Source: Arabidopsis thaliana (Eukaryota; Streptophyta; Magnoliopsida; Brassicales; Brassicaceae). Taken from it: DNA of 64,000 nucleotides. The translations under genes were made by a program, and so were the position numbers. Where the stretch lies: the NCBI RefSeq assembly GCF_000001735.4, contig NC_003075.7:18043001-18107000 (forward strand). Direction: 5' to 3'. Each line of letters begins with the position of its first letter. Position 1 is the stretch's first letter. The notes beneath the pieces were generated by a model. The model did no database searches. It was not told the DNA's origin and worked only from the letters and a program-made list of their open reading frames with translations. Of the stretch, positions 45,501-58,437 are shown in pieces.

Positions 45501-48500
45501 TGAAACTCTACTGATTGTGCTTTATAAGTACTACAAATGAACGCCACATAAATCTCAATGAACATAGTTCAATAAGAAGTCCAGTTCAAAGAAATACGTG
45601 CCTTTGCTTGGAAGTTTATTTCACTTTCACCATCTAAGGAAGAAACTGACTGGATAATGCCATCCAAAACAGATATGTCACACCATTTTGAAAAGATATC
45701 CTTGGGATCTGAATCAGCTGTCCAAGTTAATTTGGGTGGAGATACTCCATTACTTGCTGTCTTTTTAGTCTCCACACATGGCTTTTTAAGTGACTCCGCA
45801 AACAGCAACTTCTTGTACAAAAACATGTTGCAAGCCATAATTTCCAAAACAGAAGCCTGACACTGATATTTCACTAACAATTTCGAGATTTCTTCCTTGC
45901 CTAAACTTCCAACCGTCGAATCTTTTATCTTAGAAGCCTGTGATATAATGTCGGAAAATTCCTGCCACAACTTTTTTGACGCCTTAAACGGTTCCAGCAT
46001 ATTTGCGTATTGGCCAGCCTCTTGCCAAAGGGTTTTCAGGAAATCAAGTAAACCCAGTAATATATCTGTGTGTCTGGAAAAGATGAAACCATCACGTAAA
46101 TATTACAGGCCATCTAGAAGATCTCATACAGAAATTCAGTGTAATTAGAAGACAGATCGAAACAAAATTAGCCTTCGAAGTACCTATCGACAAAATCGGT
46201 TGCTCTCTCTACATATTGCAGGATAGTGTGCAGTAAGCGAGATTTACAAGCCCAGTCAGGAATTGAGGAGGCATCTTTGCGCGACTGTTTTACGTTGCTA
46301 GAATCTGAGTCTTCGTCTGAATCAAATATGGCCACTAAAAGAGCAGGCTGAAGAAAAAAGATAATAATGAAACAACTTTTCAGTATGATGAAACTGGAGA
46401 ATCTAAATGATTTCAAGAAGAAAAATTGCGTAGCACAAAAAGCAATTTAAATAACCCTGAAAGCCTGTGACAAGAAAATCAAAGAATGGGAAGCAACCTG
46501 AAATCTTGCCGCAACAGTTAGTAGTTTCAAGGTGGCAACGACTAGATGCTCATTTTGTCCCGATAGATCAAGTACGATCTGGGTAACCGAATTTCTTAAA
46601 TCTGTAATCTAAATAGAAAACTATCATTGATCCTTACATATAGACAGCAGAATATACTACATGAACATAATAGATAACGGATAAGAAAGATATCATACTA
46701 ACCTGTTTATTGTCTAGACCAAAGCCTGCATTGCTTATTATATAGAGTTGTGATGATTCTGCCAAGGCAAATAACTTTGACAGCACTTGAGCAGCACAAA
46801 CCTGTATAGTCTGCAGGAAATATTTGATTTTTAGACATGTGATTGGTCAAAGCATCAACTTCTACGAATTTGGATGAAAGTCCATACAGGATTGCGGAAG
46901 TAAGAAATCAGTGATGTGATAGCTGCAACAACTGAGATTGGTTTTGTTGTAGATGACAGCATGGCTTGATGAAACACAGGAAGACCAGAATGTGTACTCT
47001 GCAACAACTTATAGCAAACTATCAAATTCCAGAATGCCTGGAAGGAAATCGTGTATGACCACCCACATATTTAAGTGAGAGAAAAAAGTGTTCAAAAAAT
47101 CGCTAGCCAAAGCAATATTCGATGTGTGTTTGCATTTTGTATGCAAAATTTAAGAGATTAATCAATTATTTTGAAAAACAATTCAATGGGAAATAGTGAT
47201 CATTGTGATGTATCATGTACTTGCAAAAGCTTTCAAGAAGGTCAGAGGTAAGACAACGCTTTTACCTCAGAAAATTGGGAGAGTATGACGTTCAAAACAT
47301 CCAAAACAGAGACTATAGCAAGTTGCCATCCTTCAATCTCTGCTGGTTCAATAAAACGGCTCGAACAAAGGTTCTTTTACAATGAAACATATCAGTAAAT
47401 CAATTAAAGCACATCAGACCCATAGGAAAGTAGAAGAACTATTCCAGTATATATACAAACCTCTAAATTTTGCGTAGTCGTACAAATTATTCTGAAAAGA
47501 GCACTGTGAACAGAGGCATCGTTCAGTAAAATATCAAGGAGAACATCCCTCAGCTTTGTGGAGAATTTACTGAATCTGAGACACGTTTTCATCAACTCGA
47601 TGACCTGCAGGAACGGAGGAAAAGAACAAAAAAGACATATTAAAAAAAAGCAAGACACATCCAACGCATATTTTCGAACAGAAAAAGGTATAGCTAATAA
47701 TTAAGACATACTTTTAGTGTCACTTTCCAACGCATATTTCCATGATTGTATTTCCAATACTCATGGCTAGCAAGAATATACTGCAACGAGAAAACAACTA
47801 GAGCAAAAACTACATCATTCTCTAGTCCCCCCTCCACAAGTTGCATGGTAAATTCCAGAACTGCAAGGGATAAAACAAATCACATTATACAATATATAGA
47901 GAGTCAAGACATATCCAAGAACTGTGAGCCCACAGTTGATTTAGATTTCGCACTAAACAGAATTCTGCCGCAGACTTGCCTGATATGACCAATGGGCAGC
48001 TGGTATCATTCTTCTCGCAGTCAATCAAGATCATCTTTGCAAGTTTCCCAGAGAGAGACCAAGAACCGCTTTTTAAAAAAAAAACAGCGGAAAGAGTAAA
48101 AAAAAGGTCAGATGCAGCCAGAGAATGCACAAAACGATGAAGTAAAATAAATGAGAATTTTAAGAAGCCTTGTTAAAGCCTTGTTACTAAAAAGAGATAT
48201 TCCTCAAAATAAAAGCTAAGAAAACACTAAAACAGTACTTTCGACAATGTGCCTCATTACAAACAATAGAATGGTTCCTAGTAATTAATAGGATTTGTCG
48301 ATGATCTACGAAGCATTCTTGTGAGAGTTTGTCTTTTTGGGAGAAGCATATCAAGTGTTGGCAATGTGTTAGAGATTACTTCCTTATGGATAACCGATGA
48401 TTCTAAATAAGAAGAAAAACTAAAATCTTCTAGGCGTGGTAAACTTCAATGAGTATATTATATAATTATGGGTAGGATATATTTGAAAATGAACAAACTT

Positions 48501-51500
48501 AAAAAAGAGCCAACCTCAATGAAATATTATAGCCACTGTCAGGGACGTCTGAACATGAAGTCATGTCAAATATATTTGACTTTAAGACCATGGGAGCAAC
48601 ACTTGACGGGGAACTGCTCAAAGAGTAAAATAAAATTAGCTATCAATGTTCCAGAGAGAAGTGATACCGAATTCCAAACTATACCATATAACAAGACATT
48701 GCACATGACATGTAATATTATGACACGCATTTGCTAGAAAAGAAATACTGAAGAAAAAATTGATAACCAAGACAGCAAAAGAATAAGCATTACAACAAAA
48801 ATTACCATCGCAGTAGTTTAGCTAAGATATCAATAGCCATTGCCATCACAGCGGCACCGCCAGAGTCAAAAGTCAGGCTTCTGACTGAATTACAAATTAT
48901 ATCAACCACCCTGGAACAAAAAAATCCCTGTTCAAGTACTCCGGAAGAGAGCATGTAAGAAAGAAATAAAAATGCAAATACTTCACCTCACATCACTTTC
49001 CATCTTCCCATTCACATAAGATTCTTGAACATAAAAGAAGTGGCTGATATTCAGTAAGGAGAAACATACGGCCTGAAATCAAATTACAGAACCTGGTCAG
49101 AGAAGTAAAAATACGGATGCATAGCCTTCATTCAAATTTTGAGAACGGTCAGAGAAGAATTGATTCAAAGGCAGAAAAGCCATAGACTACTTCATGGTGT
49201 ACAAATACTAAAGCAATCCCTACTTCATAACCTGGATAAAAATGAAAATGGAGCAATGCAGTTACCTTGTTAAATGTCACCATCCGACGAAGTAGCTCCA
49301 GAGTCACAAAAGCTTCACGATTGTTACCAATGTAGAGTTTATTGGCCAAACGGATGATCAACACAATTATGCCGGATAGCGAATACTTGGAAAGGAAAAT
49401 GTATTTCATGAATCAGTAAGACCATAAAAAATATAACATTGGAGGAGTCTATGAATAAGGTTTTCAAAGAATGATGAGATCACTTACCTCCCACCGTACA
49501 AGGACAGTATTTTCACTGATTACTCTCAGAATTCGCCCACGAGTATTACTGGGAATAACTAAACCTTCGAGACCTGGAATATGCAACGGCCGGGAAGTTT
49601 CAACAAGTTGAGAGGCATCATCCGCTGGAGAGTCACTAGTAATATCAAATAAGGTTGATACCCCGACTGATTTATCCAGAAAGTTGTATCTGCACAAAAA
49701 AAAAGAACAGCAGATTGCAGGAGGGTGATGGTTTGAAACCAGTAAATAAGAAATTCTGTACTGAGACAAGAAAAGAAGCTTAGATTGATGAATGCAAAAC
49801 ATTGCTCTCGTCTACATAGAAAAGTTCCATATAAAAGTACATAAACGCAGATAGTATATTGTCCAGTTCATACTTACACACATTCAGCAGGCCAACTTCC
49901 TTCACTCAGGGACGACAAGAGGCGAATGAATTCAGCACTTCTGAATGGAAATTCACTCTCCAGATCAAAGAGGAGACACCGGATAGGGCCATCAACAAAA
50001 CTTTTTCGATCCCAAAACTGACAACAGAGGGACTCCTGAATAATTAAGCACACAATGAGCATTTATGGATGTCTAACATAGAGGAAAAAGCTAGGGACAA
50101 CATGCATATATGATTTTTACCTCTCCTTGATAAACCTTAGAGAGGATGTCCAGTATCAACTCGAGGGTGCCATCTTCCAGCTACCAAAAATGTAAAGATG
50201 ACTAAGACTTTTAAACACTTCATAATTATATAATTTATCATCTCTAGATAATAGAGTTTTACCTGAAGATTGATCTCATAAGATGCAATAAATGCTGAAA
50301 TAAAAGTCCTCACGACACTACGATGACCAGAAATTGGTCCCTGGGAAAGTGAAAAGTAATGATAGAATCAGCATAGGGAAGGATACCATGAATAAAATTT
50401 GCAGAGGATTGGTGAAATAGATCTCACACCATTATTTGATAGAAAAATAAGTGCCAATCTCAAGAAAACAGACAAAGTTAAGCACGGTATCTAGAATTTT
50501 AATCTCGTAACTTACATCGAAATCATTCAATAGATTACTTTGAAGGATTTCAAGGAAATAGCTCAAGGATGCTGCCTCAAAGGCTTGATGAACATAGCTC
50601 ACGTGATCAATATCCTGGTAATCAAGTAAGAGTAAATACATATATATGAACAATGTGTCCTCTGACTAGGTAATGGAAGTATTCTCACTTTCATACCATC
50701 AGGAAAGGACTTTCCTCCTTCCCAGGAAGAGATGAAATAAGACACAGGAATACTGCCCATGCCAGGACGAGAGGTCCTGCTTCGTTTACTTCAGAAGTGT
50801 TAAGGCTTGAAATTGTTGCATCCATCTCTTGAACGTCAACAATGGAAAAGACACAAGTGCCAGACCTTATAAGAAATATAGAACCTTTAGACAACATCGA
50901 CAGATATTCAGGAGAAAGTAGGATAAGACAAATTGCTGGTTTTGTATCCTATTTGAAGAAAGTTTGAGACTATTTGTGCAGTGTCCTCGCTAATTAGTTA
51001 AACAAACCTGAAAGGTACTCCGTCGTGAACCATTTGTAACAGATTCTCCATATCCAATGTTTCTATAAGAATCATCAGCAACTGAATTTGAACACGACAT
51101 GCAGAATGTTGTGCTTCAACTGACACAGCCAGCTTGCTAAAATTATATGAACCTGAAAGAATCCCCTGCAACACAGCACTTATAAGTAAATAAGGTTGGT
51201 TACAGAAAAAACGGAACCAGTCTCAGGCATGTGGCTAGTGACTCGAGATACCTTGTAGAAAGAACACAGTTTTCTCCATCTTTCTCCATTACAAGAGCAA
51301 TATGATTCATTGTAAATAAGGAAAAGAATATCCAAAATCAAATTATCTTCAATTAGCGTCTCCTCCGCCCACAAAGTGAATAGATTGACATCCTATCAAA
51401 AACAAAACTAGAGAAAATCAAATTTGGACCGAAACTTAGTGTCTCCTCCTCAGTGCCTTAACATCAGTATAATTTAAGATCCTACATAGAATAAGATCAA

Positions 51501-53166
51501 ATGAGATGTTAAGAAGGGCTAGAACTCAGAGCACATACCATATTCTTTGGAAAACAAGAGGACAAAAGGTCCTCAAGAACGGATGATTGTCGTCTTTCAA
51601 GCCCATCTGAGATCAGCTTTACAGCTTCTTCCTTAATTGAACTTTCCTCTCTTGGCGCATATACTGAACAAATTCTACAATCAGTTGAAAAACGAGACAA
51701 AAATGGACAAAAGTGTGGGTGGAATTTTAGAAGCGTAACCCCACCATCGGAAAATAAGCTTTTGTTTTCATTAACAGCAACTATTTGTTAAGACATCAGA
51801 AACTAGAAGAGACTAGGAAAATAGGGAACAACAAAATAACGACTTACATGCATGTATGAGAATACGCTTTGTACACTTTAGTAGGCACTGGCGCTGTATG
51901 TAATACTGAAGCAGTATCTTCAAGAATAACATTAGAATAGAAGGACAGCAAAAGTGTTAGCAAGAAAGCTGAAGAGAAAAGGGTTGAAAACTGCTTACAT
52001 AATAAAGTCATTGGCAAATATATACGTAGGACAGGAGCTACAGAGCTTACACTATAATGAGCTATAGAACTTACTATAGAGAATCAAAAGTAGATAAAGC
52101 TGGTCCTTTTATGTTATTGATATGGCCATGATAGCGAAAAGCTCCATAATACATAAGTAACAAATTACAGAAAAAGAATGATAGCATACTGAAAGAGTAT
52201 TTCTTGAGTTCTTTCTAAGAATTTATATCATGAACAACAATCGGAATATTCAAAAGAAATCTTCTAACCAAAAAACAGGAAACAAATATATTTAAAAAAA
52301 CTTGTGAATTCTAACTCATAGATCATCACCTTCACAAGATTCTACCCATACAACAAAACATTGATTTATATGCAAGAATGAAGACTGAAAATTCCAAAAA
52401 GAAGCTGAGACACGTAAGCTACTAACCATGTCAATGAATTCTTGAGTTAGTTCTTGAGCTACCGAGTCAGTTGTTCCATATTCCTGCTCCATAGATCTTT
52501 CCACGAGGATGTATGATTGGATTTCATCTAGATTCTGGCCAAGATTTCAAAAATTCAGAAAAAAAATTCAGAACCATGTCAGTTTTTTTCTCCACATCCA
52601 TTCTACTTATATAATCATTTTCAGAAAACAAATTCAGAAATCCACATCCATTCTACTTATATAATCATTTTCACTAATACAGCATATATATGAAGCCTAC
52701 ATGCTTGATTGAAGACTATTTTGAAATAGATGATAAAGTTTTCTTTCGAGTTCAATTGAAAATTGAAGAGTGGAAAAGAAGCTAACCAGATGAGAGCTGA
52801 TTCGAAGCGCTTTATCTTTCAATTGGGGCTTTATCACCAACTGGTGCTCCTTAATTTTGACTAGATCCGAATTCAAAGCTTCTTTTGATTTCTCACTCGG
52901 TGGCTTGAACATCGACAGAGTTCCAACGAACCACGCGTGATTCTCCTCCAACTTCTTCGCCTGAAATTGAAAGAGCAGACCAAAATAGCACCAGTATCCC
53001 CCACGAAAACACCCAAATCGCATACGTATATGAAGAGGAAGAGGAAGAAAGATATTACGATGGGTTGAGGAAGGTCATCGGAGAGAGATGCATTCTCGAG
53101 GTCGGTGAGAAGAGAGTCAAACGGATCCCACCAGAGCGACGAATCGACAGAATTAGGGTTCGCCAT
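42033..53166 (-). CDS. NUP188: Nucleoporin NUP188 (DUF3414), scaffold of the nuclear pore inner ring
   Basis: Very large helical-solenoid nucleoporin (Arabidopsis AT4G38760). 31 exons: 53166-53059, 52960-52787, 52534-52427, 51905-51848, 51663-51539, 51392-51252, 51165-51008, 50865-50697, 50614-50516, 50340-50263, 50180-50121, 50035-49878, 49689-49488, 49385-49266, 49072-48987, 48910-48806, 48068-47980, 47860-47712, 47604-47461, 47373-47266, 47037-46888, 46810-46703, 46608-46498, 46347-46184, 46073-45602, 45411-45304, 45197-45139, 44942-44561, 44120-42579, 42462-42255, 42115-42033. All junctions keep frame and give about 1941 residues. Residues about 515-560 (PGLEGLVIPSNTRGRILRVI, NTVLVRWEYSLSG) match the SH3-like insert known in Nup188. 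Introns 17 and 25 need GC donors; intron 28 holds a foldback element. No signal peptide or FG repeats. Single exon edges may be off by a codon. Confidence 0.88.
42511..42539. repeat. A29 homopolymer in NUP188 intron 29
   Basis: Twenty-nine consecutive A on plus, i.e. a poly(U) tract in the NUP188 pre-mRNA shortly after the donor of intron 29. The length is likely variable and error-prone in sequencing. Confidence 0.85.
44205..44442. mobile_element. Near-perfect 110-bp-arm foldback (MITE-like or hairpin) with GTCTA direct repeats
   Basis: Left arm 44205-44314 and right arm 44333-44442 are reverse complements over all 110 bp with no gaps and one mismatch (near 44225/44422). The loop is 18 nt (44315-44332). 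The ends read TATTGGAGTACATAGG and its complement. GTCTA is found directly outside both ends (44200-44204 and 44443-44447), consistent with a 5-bp target-site duplication. It lies wholly in NUP188 intron 28 (44121-44560) and contains no ORF. The arms' near identity points to a recent origin or to selection on pairing. I do not recognise the family. It could equally be a young hairpin small-RNA locus. The structure itself is certain; the interpretation is not. Confidence 0.85.
52591..52673. repeat. 33-bp exact direct repeat, 50 bp apart, in NUP188 intron 2
   Basis: 52591-52623 and 52641-52673 are identical (starting TCCACATCCATTCTACTTAT). The offset is 50 bp, so this looks like a local tandem duplication inside the intron. 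Confidence 0.9.
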
Positions 53167-53191
53167 TGAAAGAAGTTAGTGAGACAGACAC

Positions 53192-53195
<4 letters not shown>

Positions 53196-53251
<56 letters not shown>
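53196..53251. repeat. (GA)28 microsatellite in the NUP188 leader
   Basis: Twenty-eight GA units on plus (CT in the sense of NUP188), starting 30 bp upstream of the ATG. This is the longest simple repeat in the window, placed in the 5' UTR or at the transcription start. GA/CT tracts are bound by BASIC PENTACYSTEINE proteins in plants; use here is inferred. Confidence 0.9.
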
Positions 53252-53254
<3 letters not shown>

Positions 53255-54008
53255 AATTGGAGCTTTTTGGATTTTTTTGTTTTTTCGCGCTTTTGAGTAA
53301 ATTATTTCTTCAGGAAAATAAAATACCAATTAGTAATTCATATTGGGCCCTGAATTCTTCTCTCTTTTTGGGTTTAATGGGCCCTGAATTTTATCCTATC
53401 AGTTTATCACTAAAGGGCCTAAAAACCCATCTACGTTTTCCCACTATTGTAGCCGACATGTAAAATATTTTTCTGTATGTATTTTTCATATTGTTTAGAA
53501 GATTGAATTTATTCGTCAGATATATTATTAGTCTCAGTGGACTGTCGACAACGTATGGATAGGTGATTGATTCACCAGTAGGGAGCAAATAAAACTAGGC
53601 TTATGCGAATATCTTATGAAAGATCTGCCTTTCTTTTACCATCTCCCATTTTTTCACCTTTTTTACAAAAAATGTACGTATATATTAATCTCCCATATGT
53701 TGTCGCTTAGTGACAAAAATATGGTCAAAAACGTTTATGCGCGCGAAAACGCAAGCAAGTTTTTTCTCCCGAGGACTCTTTAACGCAAAATTCTTGTTGA
53801 TCATCTCATGATAAAAGAGAAACGTATCATTACCATATTATTGTTGGAAGATTGCGGGAATATAAACAACCAGTCTACACAAAGAGAACTCAAAGCCAAC
53901 AAAAGAAACAAGATATAAAACATATGCAAAGATAAAATATTAAAAAAAGGCAAACACGTTGATTATACATGAGTATACGTATATCTATATATACGTATTT
54001 AATGTTTC
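53252..54008. other. Spacer between NUP188 promoter and PRP4 3' end
   Basis: About 750 bp of AT-rich sequence containing the NUP188 promoter and the PRP4 3' UTR. No other gene. Confidence 0.55.
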
Positions 54009-55448
54009 TCAAGGGTGTGGAGGCAACGGAGGCCATTTCCCGAACTTGGGGTGGTGAATGTATTTAGGAGGAAGAGGTGGAAACTTTGGAAGTGGTGGGA
54101 GCTGTGGAAGTGGCGGACATGGCTTCTTTGGAATCACCACTACCGGTGGTTTGTATACTGGTACCGGCGGAGGGCATGGCTTCTTGGGGATCACAACCGG
54201 TGGTTTGTATATTGGTACCGGCGGAGGACACGGCTTCTTCACAATTGGTGGTATGTAGATTGGTGGATGCTCTATCTTCGGCGGCGGCTTGTAAACCGGA
54301 ACTGGAGGTGGGTGCTCTATCTTCGGCGGTGGAATGACTATCTTTGGCGGCGGCTTGTGGACTGGAACCGGCGGTGGATCAACTTTCTTAGGCGGACAAG
54401 GCTTCTTCGTTGGTGGTTTGTGGACTGGCACCGGCGGTGGATCAACTTTCTTAGGCGGACATGGCTTCTTCGGTAGCTTGTGTACCGGAACGGGAGGTGG
54501 GTGCTCTATCTTTGGCGGGGGCTTGTAAACCGGAACCGGAGGTGGCTTCTCTATCTTTGGCGGTGGCTTGTAAACCGGAACCGGAGGTGGGTGCTCTATC
54601 TTCGGCGGTTTAGGTGGACAAGGCTTCTTAGGAATAGGCGGTGGAAGCTCCACCTTTGGTGGTGGCTTGTAAACTGGGACAGGTGGTGGAACCTCTTTCT
54701 TAGGCGGTGGATCGTAAACCGGAACCGGCGGGGGAATCTCTTTCTTTGGCGGCGGCTCGTAAACTGGTACCGGGGGTGGAACCTCCACAGGAGGACTGTA
54801 TTTAGGTGGACATGGCTTCTTGAGAAACGGTGGAAGTTCCAAAGGTGGAGGTAAAGGGAAAGGATGATCAAAGCCCTTAAAAGGAGGCAACTTAGGCATA
54901 GGCCAGAAGAATTTGGAAACGCAAATCTCCGGTGAAAATTTCAGATTTTGTTTGAGACCCAAAATGTGTTTATCCCCGGATTTGGATAAAAACACGATCT
55001 TGGTGGACTCAAGGCCGTCGTGAGCCGGACAAGGTGTTCCCGCCGCGCTGTGAAGCTGAGCGTAACACTCCTCCTTTAACGCTCCGTTGTCGGAGACAAT
55101 GTCATGAGGAATATTAAGACCAAACTTTCCTTTGTCGTCAATGTTTCCCGAACCTTTTGTAACAAAATGGCCTTTATTCACCTTACAGTCGATCGTCACT
55201 CGAAGTCCTATAACAAATAATATCACACATTGATCAAATATATATTCACAAAAAAATAAACTATATAGTACATAAGATATTAATGTAAGTTATGAGATAC
55301 CTGAAAATGCATGGGGGGTTTTGATCTTGCTCTCGGCGTAACCGACAACTTCGACGACACGAGCGAGTGAGAGAGTCGCTGATAAGAGAACCGACACAAG
55401 AAGGAGAAGACACGGAACCGAACCTCGAGGTTCGGGTAAGATCCTCAT
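54009..55448 (-). CDS. PRP4: Proline-rich cell-wall protein PRP4
   Basis: Structural, hydroxyproline-rich cell-wall protein (AT4G38770), 448 residues from exons 55448-55301 and 55207-54009. Signal peptide within MRILPEPRGSVPCLLLLVSV, cleaved near ATLSLA. Residues about 30-165 form an Ole e 1-like Cys-containing domain (GYAESKIKTPHAFSGLRVTI, EECYAQLHSAAGTPCPAH). The remainder is a long repeat region built from PPPVPVYKPPPK, KKPCPP and IEHPPPVP units. The many VPVYKPP motifs give Tyr for cross-linking and Pro for hydroxylation. The start at 55448 is chosen because the upstream in-frame ATG (55481) would place charged residues before the signal peptide. A TATA lies about 140 bp upstream. Repeats make the exon 2 copy number prone to assembly error. 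Confidence 0.96.
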
Positions 55449-55588
55449 TGGGATTCTCACCCTCTGAGATTTCTGACACACTTCCCTTTCGTTTGCTGAA
55501 AATATAAAGATTATAAGAAGAACAAAAACAAACTATAGAGTATTAGTGGGGAAGGTGATGATATGATTATAGTGAGACTTCTTCTCGT

Positions 55589-55595
55589 TTATATA
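55589..55595 (-). promoter_or_regulatory. Probable TATA box of PRP4
   Basis: Minus-strand TATATAA, about 140 bp upstream of the PRP4 ATG. Confidence 0.55.
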
Positions 55596-58437
55596 ATGGT
55601 CTTATCAAAGATTTTTCTGAAGATTGATCGTAATAATTACTTCCGAATTAATTAACGTTTAGTTTTTTTTTTTTTTACCAACAATAATTGGATTCGGCGG
55701 TTCCTATTATTTTGTATTGTGTATCATTTATTTAATGTCGTCATGGTCCATCTTCTCGTTGTTACTTTCGTCTATGCGGCACTTTATGATATTTTTCATG
55801 CAGGGTGGTTGAAACACATTGACTTTTTTTTCCTTAATACGACAACGGCATTCAAATTTTATTTTTTGTTTCCCTCATCAACGTTATTGCACGAGACATA
55901 TGCGTACAACTTTTGACACACGAAACTTTTGATCCGCAAATATGGTTAATTTTATTGTTATAGAGATTGCAGGATGAGCATGCATATACTTTTTTTTTGT
56001 TTCACACACACGCTATGGTTGAAAAAAGAAACTGAATTAATCAGTGCGTGTATACGGCTCCACCAACCCAAAATTGAAGCGGATCACATTATGGTTAGAA
56101 GAGAAACTTAAATGTTTTTATGGAAAAAATATAGTCAGTCACACTACTTGTCGGCTTATATTTCTTGTCCACTCCGTATATATTTAAGTAATTATTTTAC
56201 CGGAAATCCATTACAATGCTAACAAATATTCTTAACATTTGCAGTTATGCACGCCATGATATCTACTGTTTTAACCGTATATACATAACAATAAAATAAA
56301 GTAGCTAGTAGTAATAAACTAACGAAATTTGTCAGAGAAGAGGACTGATATGATTTATTGGCATTTGGTTAGATGGAGATAGAAGTTAATATCTATCATC
56401 AATCTACTTCGTCTCTGAAGTTAATTGGCAAGGCCCTTCAATAAAAGCAGCCAGCTCAAAAGCCTACTAGTATTTGTTCCTTTTTCTTTTTTTTTTCTGG
56501 ACAAGCTAAGCTAACTACTATTTGTTCATTTTAATTTGATGAAAAGTGTATACGTAAACGTTTGATTACTAAATCTCGTTTTGTTCGAAATGAATAGAAG
56601 AGTTAAAGAACACTTATGGAATATGAGAACGTATCAACTTGATAACAAATAAGAACGCATAGCACTTTTACAAATTCAACTTTATATATAGTACAAGAAT
56701 TCAGCTACATATGTATCGCCGTAATTTTCTCTGAAAACTATTATATATTGTTTTTACACAAATGACCGATATCAAATGTTGAAATTCAAAACTTTCACCC
56801 ACTCTTCATTGCTAGTTGCTACTAAATCCTTACACGTTCTTATGCAAAATTAGCAATATTATCTGATGTCGCAAAATTGACATGATGCATATATATATGG
56901 GTGCATGCAATGCAATAGCTAGTCCGACTTTCGAATCGAGAGACGACCTGATTAGATATATAAAAAGATAAACTACAGTCCTGACTGCGTTCTAGGTGTT
57001 AGAAACTTACAACGCGAACTAGAAATACAGAATTGAGGATTATATGTGAACGATATCATAATGTTGGTTGCCATATTAAAAGCTACACCTACTCATCCAC
57101 GCCCATTAATACGGTGGCTTTGGACAGTTGTACAATAAGAGGTTCAAGTTTAAAGTTATTATTGTATATTCATTTTCTGGTATACAGAAGAAATATATAC
57201 TTTCATAATGTACACATAATCGCTAATAAGGCCCATTCTTAAATGTACGTAAAAACATGTATTCAATAGCCTAATTGTGTAGATGGTGAGTGTATATAGT
57301 CGATCGGGGTATAACCTATAGCGACTATCTATGCTTCCTTTATAAAAATAAATATATGATCGCTAATTTAAGCAAAAACAGATGTGTCTTATGGAAAATT
57401 CTTTTTCCAATAGATATCTAATTATATAGAGCTTAACTTTTTTTTTTTATATTGCATTTTGCTTTATGTATACTATTATGATGTATAATAACATAGTTAA
57501 ATATGCTATTTATAATGAAAACACAACCTTATCGTGTGTTTTAGCAAAACAAATCACAAATTGTCTGTACACAAAAAATGTTTTTTTTTCAAAACATTCA
57601 GAGTTAAAATTACAGTATGTGATAAAACACTTGAAAGTTATGTGCGTATAAAACAATCAATGTATAATATATATGGATTTTACAGCCCTATGTATAAGAA
57701 AGATAAACCCTATATATATTAGGTAGCAAACTAGCAATAATAAATGAAGTGAGAAAGAAAAAAAGTAGCAAGAAAATAAAAAGATCTAATTTTTGGGCAA
57801 CCAAGGATATAGTCCCACATGGTGTGAGTTTTGCGATATTAGTTTTGTTAGGTGACATGCGATAAATATGTGAACTGTATATGGTTCCCCACATTGATTA
57901 AATCGAAAATTGTTTTATGTATGTATGAAAATTTGTTTTTTTTCTCTCCATATGTATGAGGCGTACGTAAAAATATCCCGACGAATGCAGATCTGGATGT
58001 TGACATATTCTCTGAATATACAGTTACATTGTTTATAAAAACTCACATAGATATATTGAATGTAAAGGACAAAAGGACCCAGAGATTTTTACTACTTGTA
58101 GAAGTAAAACACAAAGGTTGGTGTCCAGAATTGTACGGATGGATTGAAAATGTGCGAAATAATATATAAATGCTACTTATCTAACAAAAGTAAAACAATG
58201 TTGATACATCTTATATCTGACAATGTCACCATGGGTGCAATGAATTCGAATTCATACCCAACTCGAAGCTATATGTACCAAAACAAAATCGACTGAGGTT
58301 ATTCAAGTCATTTTTTATTTAATCATGTAACTCAATTTGTTGGAAAGTTAATATTAATTTTTGAATAGAGACAAATCTTTTCAGTCTAATCATTAACAAT
58401 TTGCAAACTCAATATACACCATACATCCAAAAAAGTC
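55596..58437. other. Long intergenic region between PRP4 promoter and PRP8-like 3' end
   Basis: About 2.8 kb, strongly AT-rich, with many short frames of no recognisable content. No tRNA or full transposon is seen. A TAGTCCCACATGG string at 57810-57822 resembles both the plant snRNA upstream element and the start of some LTR-type repeats, but no snRNA body or matching repeat follows. The right end should hold the PRP8-like 3' UTR. Confidence 0.5.

Noticed and set aside
54015..54476. 153-codon plus-strand Trp/Arg-rich frame opposite PRP4
   Set aside because: It is the antisense of the CCN-rich proline repeats; composition is explained by the PRP4 codons.
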